Shown in pieces: positions 9,486 through 17,033 of a DNA stretch of 46,218 nt (its first letter is position 1; every line of letters starts with the position of its first letter). Under the pieces are notes generated by a model that was given only the letters and a program-made list of their open reading frames with translations, ran no database searches and was not told where the DNA came from. The stretch is taken from NCBI RefSeq assembly GCF_024721015.1, contig NZ_JANAIF010000031.1:1-46218 (forward strand). Reading direction: 5' to 3'. The position numbers and the translations under genes are program-made. This DNA is from Xenorhabdus bovienii. Lineage in GTDB: Bacteria > Pseudomonadota > Gammaproteobacteria > Enterobacterales > Enterobacteriaceae.

Positions 9486-10964
9486 ATGTCTGACAATATA
9501 ACAACCCCAATATTATTAACGGCACTGATGGCCTTATGCCTCTCCCTGCCCGTTTATGCTGATGAAGATACCAACCGCAAAATCTGGCAGGAGGCGCAGC
9601 ACAATCAACAAGAAAATGAAGCTGATCTGATAACGCCAGAGCCTATTTTTATTGAGGATGGCGCTTCATCGATTGTCATTAACGGACAAACATTTCAGGT
9701 AGAAAACAACCTCAATAACATCGGTCAGGCGCTATACCTTGCCACTAACCATCGACAGTGGCCGGACGTCAGACGTTTTCTGACGGCTTATCAAAAACTA
9801 TCTGGGCATGATGTCATGCTGGTCTCTTTTGCCCAAGGCGGCCTGGCGCGTTTTGAAGGAGATTTGGATCTCGCCGCCTATCATTATCAAAAGCTCCTGA
9901 ACCAACAACCCGACTTCACACGCATCAAGCTGGAACTGGCCCGTGTCTATTTTGAAAATCATAAAAATCGGGAAGCCGAGCAACTGTTTGTGGGATTGAG
10001 TGAACAGAACCCGTTACCGGAAACGGTCTTGAAAAATATCAACAGCTATCTGAAAGCAATAGCATTGAGAAGTGACTGGCGTGGCTCTTTTTCGGTAGGT
10101 TATGCCTATAACGATAATGTCAATATGTCCCCGGATCAGGAACCAACCTGCCTTACCTATAAGCCTGATGGGGGCTGCTATGAGGAACTCCATATACCAA
10201 AAGCCATTAAAAAGTGGGGAATGTCTTATGACGCCACCCTAAGCCGACGTTACCAACTTTCCGGTCATCACGGCATTTTTGGGCGTGGCCTGATTTATGG
10301 CGAAAACTACCGTGATTACCACGATGAGAACGAAAATACCTTCCTTCTGGTCACCGGTTACAACTACAAAAGCAGAAATCACGATTTCTCTTTTGGCCCC
10401 CTGTTTGAATATAAACAACGGGCGGGTGATACCTATTATCGCGCCACAGGTGTCAAAACGGAATGGAGACAAACATTCAGCCCTAAAACAGCTCTCAATA
10501 TCGAACTGGAGCATAAACAACTGCGGCATCAGCAGCGTTACCACTGGAAAAATGGCGACCTCTCCTCTTCCTATCTCACTCTATCCCATGCCATCAGCAA
10601 AGAATTTGTCGTATTTGGTGGCGGTGACTGGGTCTATCGGGACAACCCGCAACCGGCGGATCGCTATCAACAATGGGGAATCCGGGCAGGCATATCCGGG
10701 CAGATCTACCCCGGTATTAATGGCTCACTGTCTGCCACACTGCGAGAGCGGCGCTTTGGTGCTTACAACCCGATACTCCACGCCAGACGTCAGGACAATG
10801 AACAGATCTATACTGCCGTCATTAAAGTCCCTGCCGCTGAAATATTGGGTATGACCCCCTCTATCACTTTCCGCCATCGACGCAATCACAGCAGTGTGAA
10901 TTGGCTGTACAACTATAACTATAACAAAAACGAAGTACTATTGAGGCTGGAAAAATATTTTTAA
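9486..10964 (+). CDS. hrpB: Slam-type (type XI) outer-membrane secretor for the hemophilin
   Basis: The protein has a signal peptide (cut near LPVYA/DED), an N-terminal periplasmic TPR-like region of helices (VRRFLTAYQKL, DLAAYHYQKLLNQ, KLELARVYFENHKNREAEQL), then from about residue 195 a 14-strand-type barrel of the DUF560/Slam family (GSFSVGYAYNDNVN onwards). It ends in LEKYF with the terminal Phe typical of outer-membrane barrels. At 492 residues it has family length. Slam proteins move cargo such as hemophilin across the outer membrane. Xenorhabdus homologues are NilB and HrpB. Position directly after the cargo gene supports the pairing. Confidence 0.85.
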   Translation: MSDNITTPILLTALMALCLSLPVYADEDTNRKIWQEAQHNQQENEADLITPEPIFIEDGASSIVINGQTFQVENNLNNIGQALYLATNHRQWPDVRRFLTAYQKLSGHDVMLVSFAQGGLARFEGDLDLAAYHYQKLLNQQPDFTRIKLELARVYFENHKNREAEQLFVGLSEQNPLPETVLKNINSYLKAIALRSDWRGSFSVGYAYNDNVNMSPDQEPTCLTYKPDGGCYEELHIPKAIKKWGMSYDATLSRRYQLSGHHGIFGRGLIYGENYRDYHDENENTFLLVTGYNYKSRNHDFSFGPLFEYKQRAGDTYYRATGVKTEWRQTFSPKTALNIELEHKQLRHQQRYHWKNGDLSSSYLTLSHAISKEFVVFGGGDWVYRDNPQPADRYQQWGIRAGISGQIYPGINGSLSATLRERRFGAYNPILHARRQDNEQIYTAVIKVPAAEILGMTPSITFRHRRNHSSVNWLYNYNYNKNEVLLRLEKYF

Positions 10965-11026
10965 TCAATAAGTTATGACTTTCTATTTGCGTAATGATGA
11001 TTGACAAATTGAGGCAAGGGATATCA

Positions 11027-13987
11027 ATGGCATACCGAGTTAAAATACAGCTAACCCCCATTACAATTGCACTATCACTGGCATTTTCGCTGACAGCCCC
11101 CCCCCTGTTTGCCGAACCCAAATCTACCGTCACTTCTCCAAGCAAGCAGACGGATTTAGGCAAAATTCGTGTCACAGATAACAGTGATAAAGATGAAGCC
11201 GGTCATGATGCGGTCTATGACAAAGATATCTCCAATATCTATATCGGCAAGGAACAGATAGAGCGCTATAAAGGGGCGTCTCCCGCCGATCTGATTAAAG
11301 GTGCGGTGGGTGTCTACAGCGGTGATGCCCGTAATAGCGGCGCTTTGGATATCAATATCCGTGGTATTCAGGGGCAAGGGCGCATTCCCGTCACTATTGA
11401 TGGTACGGAGCAGGCTATTACAGTGGGACGCGGTTATAATGGCGCCAATAACCGCAACTACATTGATCCCAATTTAATCAGTAGCATCGAAATTGAAAAA
11501 GGCCCCTCCCTGAGCCGCAACATCAAAGGGTCAATCGGCGGAGCCGTGGTTATCAAAACATTAACCATTGATGATGTCGTGCCAAAAGGGGAAACTTTTG
11601 GCATCAATACCAAAGTAGAAACCAGCAGTAATTCAGTTAGGGAACGCAAGCCTTCTTTGGCACTGGGACAAGACTACCGCGATGTTCCCGACTTTATCCA
11701 AAACGGTGTCGAAACTGATCCTGAATTAAAAATCACCCCTCATTCGTCAAAAGACAATAAATTTCCCGGATTCAAAGATAATGCTTTCCGGGTCGCATTA
11801 GGAACACGGCAGGAATATTTCGATCTGATGTTGGCTTATAGCTACCGACGTCAGGGAAACTATTTTGCCGGCAAAGGCGGTGCTCATCGTTATGACAACC
11901 CTATTACAGAAACCGACAGGCAACTGATGAAGGATGTTCGAACGACATTAGATCCTTATCTTCCGTTTGCCGCCCGTATCTATCAACCCGGCAATGAAGT
12001 CCCTAATACTTCCAGTGAGATGAGTTCCGTATTAATCAAGAACACTTGGCGTTTCACCGATGATCAGGCTCTACAGCTGGGTTTTCGCAATACCCGTATG
12101 GAATTTGGCGATATTATGCCTTCACGCTTGGGCTGGATTAAACCCGAAGAGAATATGGTTCCTCAGTGGCCATTAGCCAATGTCCATCAGCAAGCCGCCA
12201 ACCTGACCTATAAATGGCAGCCTACCGATAACCCCTATGTCGATTTCGACATAAACTTGTGGATAACCCGCACCACCAGCAACACAAACACCGCGGGTGG
12301 ATACCCGCGATCTCCAATCAATAGAGATTTTAATTGGGAAAAGGATGTCAAAGTCGGAAGTAGGGACTCCAATATCAATGGCACACTGATAGATACAGCT
12401 ATCACCAATTCCCAAAATAATCGCTGGGGTATAGATATCTCCAATAAATTTGAACTAACTCGCTATCTGGATCTGACCTTGATGGGGAATTTCCAGCACG
12501 AACGCCTTAACTCCAATGATGACTATAATTCCACCAATCTGTACTTTTTCCAGTCGCCAGCACGGAAAGGACAGCGTCAGGAAATCAATCTCGCCTTTAA
12601 CTTTGACTGGCGGCCGACTTCATGGCTGGCATTGAGCGCAGGTGCCAAACGCGTTTCCTATTGGTCTCAAGATCATTTGCTCAATGAGCGACGTGCCGCA
12701 AGAGATGATCGTTATCAAAAAGAGAAGGAAACCATCGGACATGAAATGAGTTATTGGCGAACGCCGACAGAAGAAGAAGCCTCTTATTTCAAGAAAAGAT
12801 GGGATGATGAATATTATTCCAAACTTAGCAGGAAAGAAAAAAAAGAATTACGTCATAAAGCAGAAGAAATAAATTCTAAAACCGATCGCGATGAACATAC
12901 ACGCCGGATGGTTAGCGAAAAATTCACTTGGCTTTACGATTCCAGCAGTGGCAAGCTCAATAAAAGCGATAACCCTTACTTCAATGGCCAACTCGATATG
13001 AATGAAAAGGTTATCGACCCAATAAGTGGTAAAGAAGCCTATAAATACGAATACGGCGCAAGAGCTAGTGCAGCAAATGTTATATCTGGCTCTAATGTTG
13101 ACGATCCTTGGGAACCGGCCTCTAAACGCAAAGATCACGCGTGGGCGCCCACTTTCTCTGCCACGGCCTATATTACAGACGATTTCCGGATCTATACTCG
13201 CTATGCCGAAGCCGTCAGAATGCCCAGTATTTTTGAAGATACTGTGGGTTTCTCCGGTAACAAAGGCAATCGCGTAGGCCAGAAATTCAAACCCGAACGC
13301 GCCAAAACCACTGAAGTGGGGTTCGTCTATGATTTCAGCCAGTTGGTTGATGCAGAACGCCATGCCGATATCAAAATGTCTTACTACAACATCGTGATTG
13401 AAAATGTGTTTGACCGGGATAACACCTATGAGTTTTCCCAAATGGACAAACAGAAAATTGCCGGTCTGGAACTACAGGCGCGTTACGACAATGGCAGTTT
13501 CTTTACCGATATGGGATTAACCTACAACCTGAAAAATAAAGTGTGCGACAACAATTCTTCATTGAGAATGAATTCATTGAATCGCCACGATATACCAGAA
13601 TGTATTGATGGCGGTTTTGCGGGAGGCTATCTGCGTACTTCCATTCAGCCCCGATATTCAGCGAATCTGACTGTCGGCGGGCGCCTGTTTGATGAGAAGC
13701 TGGAGCTGGGCAGCCGGATACTTTACCACAGCAAAGCAGAAAACAAAGACGAAAAATGGTTGATGGAAACATTACCCGATGTCTATAAAGGCCAGTCAAA
13801 TAACCCAATGCGCTGGAATCCGGTTCTCACCGTTGATGCCTATGTTAGCTACCAGATCACGCCAACCCTATCGATGGAACTGACCGGAACGAACTTAACC
13901 AATCGCTACTATCTCGATCCTCTGACGCGCTCCATGATACCTGCGCCGGGGAGAACCTTTAAACTCAGTATTACCAGCCAGTTTTAG
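11027..13987 (+). CDS. TonB-dependent outer-membrane receptor, probably for haem-loaded hemophilin
   Basis: This large receptor (986 residues from the ATG at 11027, chosen for its AAGGG ribosome-binding site and a clean signal peptide ending PPLFA/EP) has a plug domain (KIRVTDN, then NIRGIQGQGRIPVTIDGTEQ, then IEIEKGPS) and a 22-strand-type barrel. It ends ITSQF with the terminal aromatic residue. A long extracellular charged loop lies around the segment TEEEASYFKKRWDDEYYSK. The motif YFAGKGGAHRYDNP and its position between the secretor and TonB genes suggest a hemophilin or haem receptor like HphR. The exact ligand is inferred from context. Confidence 0.85.
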   Translation: MAYRVKIQLTPITIALSLAFSLTAPPLFAEPKSTVTSPSKQTDLGKIRVTDNSDKDEAGHDAVYDKDISNIYIGKEQIERYKGASPADLIKGAVGVYSGDARNSGALDINIRGIQGQGRIPVTIDGTEQAITVGRGYNGANNRNYIDPNLISSIEIEKGPSLSRNIKGSIGGAVVIKTLTIDDVVPKGETFGINTKVETSSNSVRERKPSLALGQDYRDVPDFIQNGVETDPELKITPHSSKDNKFPGFKDNAFRVALGTRQEYFDLMLAYSYRRQGNYFAGKGGAHRYDNPITETDRQLMKDVRTTLDPYLPFAARIYQPGNEVPNTSSEMSSVLIKNTWRFTDDQALQLGFRNTRMEFGDIMPSRLGWIKPEENMVPQWPLANVHQQAANLTYKWQPTDNPYVDFDINLWITRTTSNTNTAGGYPRSPINRDFNWEKDVKVGSRDSNINGTLIDTAITNSQNNRWGIDISNKFELTRYLDLTLMGNFQHERLNSNDDYNSTNLYFFQSPARKGQRQEINLAFNFDWRPTSWLALSAGAKRVSYWSQDHLLNERRAARDDRYQKEKETIGHEMSYWRTPTEEEASYFKKRWDDEYYSKLSRKEKKELRHKAEEINSKTDRDEHTRRMVSEKFTWLYDSSSGKLNKSDNPYFNGQLDMNEKVIDPISGKEAYKYEYGARASAANVISGSNVDDPWEPASKRKDHAWAPTFSATAYITDDFRIYTRYAEAVRMPSIFEDTVGFSGNKGNRVGQKFKPERAKTTEVGFVYDFSQLVDAERHADIKMSYYNIVIENVFDRDNTYEFSQMDKQKIAGLELQARYDNGSFFTDMGLTYNLKNKVCDNNSSLRMNSLNRHDIPECIDGGFAGGYLRTSIQPRYSANLTVGGRLFDEKLELGSRILYHSKAENKDEKWLMETLPDVYKGQSNNPMRWNPVLTVDAYVSYQITPTLSMELTGTNLTNRYYLDPLTRSMIPAPGRTFKLSITSQF

Positions 13988-13995
13988 AGGATGAT

Positions 13996-14814
13996 ATGAC
14001 TAACACAGCCATATTGGAAAGCCCAGCCAACCATTTTCCGCTTCTGCCCGGAAAGCAACTTCTGGTTGGTATCCTGATTGCCATTTTATTGCATATCAGT
14101 CTGATATGGCTGTTCAATCGACATGCCTCATATGATGACAGCGCTCATCATGTAAACCAAAGTTCGCCCTTAACGGGGCTTTCCATCACGATGGTAGCCG
14201 CTTCATCATGGGCGAATGAACCAGAGCCTGTCTCTCCTCCGCCACCGTTGATCACCGCGCCTGAATCGCCGACAAAGCCAGAAATTGCTCTGGATAAAGC
14301 GGTTCAGGCCGAAAACAAGCTGGAAAAACCACTGGAATCCGTCAAACCGCAAAAACGCCAAAAACCGCAGAAAGAAAAGCCGCAGGAGAAGGCAGAAAAA
14401 AAATCAGCGCCATCACCACAAGTTCAGAAAGACAGTAATGAGGAACTTGAAACCAACGGCACCGATCAGATCAATTCACAAAGTAGCATGAGCCGAGCCG
14501 CAACTACACAGCCTCTGGTGGGTCAGGGCAATAGCGCACTGGATAATTACCCATCAAGACTCAAGCAAGAAGTTGAAAGCCACAAACGTTATCCCCGTAA
14601 AGCAAAGCGAATGAAACAAGAAGGCACAGTGACCATTGGTTTTACTCTGCTTAATGACGGTTCATTCACGGCTGCCAGAGTGATTAACTCCTCTGGCAAC
14701 AGCGTACTGGATGATGCCGCGCTGGATGCCATCGCTCGTGCCAGTTCGGTTGGTCCCAAACCGGCAGATTTGGCACCCGATGTAACACTTGAAATTGATT
14801 TTGAGCTGGATTAA
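13996..14814 (+). CDS. dedicated TonB-family energy-coupling protein
   Basis: The 272-residue protein has a short cytoplasmic head, one membrane helix (LLVGILIAILLHISLIWLF), a Pro/Lys/Glu-rich periplasmic spacer and a TonB C-terminal domain (SHKRYPRKAKRMKQEGTVTI, then VINSSGNSVLDDAALDAI). It starts 8 bp after the receptor gene with an AGAGGATGAT ribosome-binding site, so it is likely a cognate TonB. No exbB or exbD is present, so it probably uses the genomic ExbBD. Its stop overlaps the stop of the convergent flavodoxin-fold gene (shared TTAA). Confidence 0.9.
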   Translation: MTNTAILESPANHFPLLPGKQLLVGILIAILLHISLIWLFNRHASYDDSAHHVNQSSPLTGLSITMVAASSWANEPEPVSPPPPLITAPESPTKPEIALDKAVQAENKLEKPLESVKPQKRQKPQKEKPQEKAEKKSAPSPQVQKDSNEELETNGTDQINSQSSMSRAATTQPLVGQGNSALDNYPSRLKQEVESHKRYPRKAKRMKQEGTVTIGFTLLNDGSFTAARVINSSGNSVLDDAALDAIARASSVGPKPADLAPDVTLEIDFELD

Positions 14815-15377
14815 ATAACAATCGATTCCAGCATAGAATTTCTTTCTCCATCACTGATTGTGGGAATGGCATAGAAAGGCACAACATTCACAGGATAAAT
14901 ACCCACTAATCCCAGCGTTCCAAGTGTCATGTCACGCATGAAGTTATCTATCTCCATGTCATTCTGAACCAACACTTCTTTTGCCGTACCCAACGTGACA
15001 TACACCGTTGCGGATTTGTCTGTCAGAAAAGGGGTAAATATTTTGTCATCTTCATAGTAAGCAAAGCCATTGGAAAAGACCCGGTCTATCCATCCCTTAA
15101 GAATAGCTGGCTGACCAAACCACCAAATAGGATAAATAAAAATAAGATGATCGGCTTCTTTAATCATAGACTGACTTTTCGCTACATCGGGTAATACTTC
15201 TCCACGATGCAGAGCTTCAAAATCTGAACTGGCAAGCACAGGATTAAATTTTTCATCATAGAGGGAAATAAAACTATATTCCTCACCCTTATTACCTATT
15301 TCGCTAATAATCTTTTCTTTGATAGCATGATTAAAACTTTTTGGATTAGGGTGGGCATAAATAATCATATGTTTCAT
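14811..15377 (-). CDS. flavodoxin-fold NAD(P)H oxidoreductase (KefF/MdaB-like)
   Basis: The 188-residue protein belongs to the NAD(P)H dehydrogenase (quinone) flavodoxin-like family: MKHMIIYAHPNPKSFNHAIK at the start, then the FMN-site region HLIFIYPIWWFGQPAILKGW. The ATG at 15377 with AAGGA upstream gives family length. It would use FMN to reduce quinones or an enone-type substrate. It is the last minus-strand gene beside the polyketide-like operon but is separated from it by a terminator-like hairpin. Membership in the pathway is therefore possible but unproven. Confidence 0.8.
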   Translation of the reverse strand: MKHMIIYAHPNPKSFNHAIKEKIISEIGNKGEEYSFISLYDEKFNPVLASSDFEALHRGEVLPDVAKSQSMIKEADHLIFIYPIWWFGQPAILKGWIDRVFSNGFAYYEDDKIFTPFLTDKSATVYVTLGTAKEVLVQNDMEIDNFMRDMTLGTLGLVGIYPVNVVPFYAIPTISDGERNSMLESIVI

Positions 15378-15429
15378 GTTTAATATTTCCTTAAAGGAAC
15401 AAAAATTATATTGATAGATATCATCATAA

Positions 15430-15463
15430 AGATGAACCCGCTTAATAAAAAGCGAGTTCATCT
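15430..15463 (-). terminator. probable terminator of the polyketide-amine operon
   Basis: A 14-bp stem with one mismatch (AGATGAACCCGCTT at 15430-15443 with AAGCGAGTTCATCT at 15450-15463) lies downstream of the SDR gene. On the minus strand it is followed by TTTATGATG, a weak T-tract. It separates the SDR gene from the flavodoxin-fold gene. Confidence 0.6.
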
Positions 15464-15510
15464 AAGCAACATTATCAATAGCACTTATTCACAATAGACT
15501 GGAATAGCAT

Positions 15511-16257
15511 TTACGCTCCACAACTATCTCCACCATCAATGACCAATCCTTGGGCTGTGATCATGGAAGCATCGTGAGAAATGAAAAACATGACTGTATT
15601 GGCAACATCCTGCGGGCTGACCAAACGCCGCAATGGAATACGTTTTTCAATGCGTTTAAGCAGGGCTGATGTTGAACAGCCAAGCAATTTTGCCTGCGGC
15701 TCTAACCCCTTCACTAGCATCGGCGTATCCACCCAAGAAGGCAAGACAGCATTGACGGTAATCTGCCGTTCTGCCAAATCCAAGGCCAGTGACTTTGTTA
15801 GCCCCAGTAAGGCATGTTTCGATGCAGAATAAGCACTATTATGTTTCTTTCCCGCTTTACCAAGAATAGAAGAAATAACCACAACCCTGCCTCCAAGGAG
15901 GATTTCAGGTACAACATGCGATAATAGGCGTTGTGTTGAATATAAATTGGTTGCTAATATCGAATCCCAGATATCACTCTGCCCAATATCATTGCTATTA
16001 TCTTTACCATGACTGATTACGATTCCCTGTAAGTTACCACTCTTAATCAAAGGGAACACTTCATTAATTATTGCGTTTTCATCAGTTAAATCAATCTGGA
16101 TTGCTTTAATATATTCTGGTGACTGTTCCACCAGTTGATTTAATCCATCATGTTCAATATCAATTGCAATGACATAATATCCGGCTACAACAAGTTTCTG
16201 GCAAACGACGTATCCAATTCCACTAGCCGCGCCTGTGACAATAAATGTTAACATCAA
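15511..16257 (-). CDS. SDR-family reductase, probable ketoreductase of the ACP pathway
   Basis: This is a classical short-chain dehydrogenase of 248 residues. It has the nucleotide motif TGAASGIG, the catalytic Ser in VVISSILGK and the Tyr-x3-Lys site YSASK, and ends with VIDGGDSCGA. The usual NNAG is replaced by ISHG. An AGAAGGA ribosome-binding site lies in the 11-bp gap after the preceding SDR gene, so the two are co-transcribed. It may reduce a beta-ketoacyl-ACP or a later carbonyl. The substrate is unknown. Confidence 0.8.
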   Translation of the reverse strand: MMLTFIVTGAASGIGYVVCQKLVVAGYYVIAIDIEHDGLNQLVEQSPEYIKAIQIDLTDENAIINEVFPLIKSGNLQGIVISHGKDNSNDIGQSDIWDSILATNLYSTQRLLSHVVPEILLGGRVVVISSILGKAGKKHNSAYSASKHALLGLTKSLALDLAERQITVNAVLPSWVDTPMLVKGLEPQAKLLGCSTSALLKRIEKRIPLRRLVSPQDVANTVMFFISHDASMITAQGLVIDGGDSCGA

Positions 16258-16268
16258 ACTTCCTTCTG

Positions 16269-17033
16269 TTAGCTTAATGCAATTCCACCATTGACATTAA
16301 TCACTTCCCCCGTTATGTAATTATTCTCTATAAGAAAATGTACCGACGAGGTAATTTCTCTGACAGTGCCAACTCGTTTAAGTAATACCTTGTTATTAAT
16401 TAATTCTTTATGTGTCTTTAATAATGATTCCGACATTTCCGTCTGAATAATGCCTGGTGCAACCGCATTCACCCGAATATTCTTGGCTGCGACTTCAACA
16501 GCAAGTGCCCGCGTCAATGATTCTATTCCGCCTTTGGTGGCCGCATAAATTGACTGACCTTTATTGGGCCTTTTGGCTGAAATCGACGAGATATTGATAA
16601 TATGCCCACTACGCTGAGGTATCATCACTTTCAATACTTCACGGCTACACAAGATATAGCTCAATAAATTGTTATTTATCAGTAGTTCAATATCTTTGGT
16701 TTCCATTGTGGCCAACAATCCATCTCTGGTAATCCCTGCGTTATTGACCAGAAGATCAATTCGGCCAAACGCCTCACTCACGGTATTAATAAATGTGCTG
16801 ACATCTTCCGCTTTGGCAAGATCGGCTCTGATTGGCAGTACGTCGGGATAATCGTGTGTCACTTCAGCGATAAAATCGGCTGTTTGAGGCATTTCATTTC
16901 GATAACAAAACGCGACCCGATATCCCTTCTCCAACAGACTTAGCACTATTGCCCGGCCAATGCCCTTACTGCCTCCCGTTACGATGGCACATTTTTTTAC
17001 GGTGTCTTGCCCTACCTGTGTGTTTTCACTCAT
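16269..17033 (-). CDS. FabG-like 3-oxoacyl-ACP reductase
   Basis: The 254-residue protein is a FabG-type SDR: TGGSKGIG cofactor motif, NNAG, ISSISAKRPNKGQ with the catalytic Ser, YAATK with Tyr and Lys, and the C-terminal EVINVNGG. It overlaps the aminotransferase-reductase gene by 4 bp (ATGA), so the two are translationally coupled. It is the best candidate for the ketoreduction step after each KS condensation on the operon's ACP. Cofactor preference is not resolved. Confidence 0.85.
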   Translation of the reverse strand: MSENTQVGQDTVKKCAIVTGGSKGIGRAIVLSLLEKGYRVAFCYRNEMPQTADFIAEVTHDYPDVLPIRADLAKAEDVSTFINTVSEAFGRIDLLVNNAGITRDGLLATMETKDIELLINNNLLSYILCSREVLKVMIPQRSGHIINISSISAKRPNKGQSIYAATKGGIESLTRALAVEVAAKNIRVNAVAPGIIQTEMSESLLKTHKELINNKVLLKRVGTVREITSSVHFLIENNYITGEVINVNGGIALS

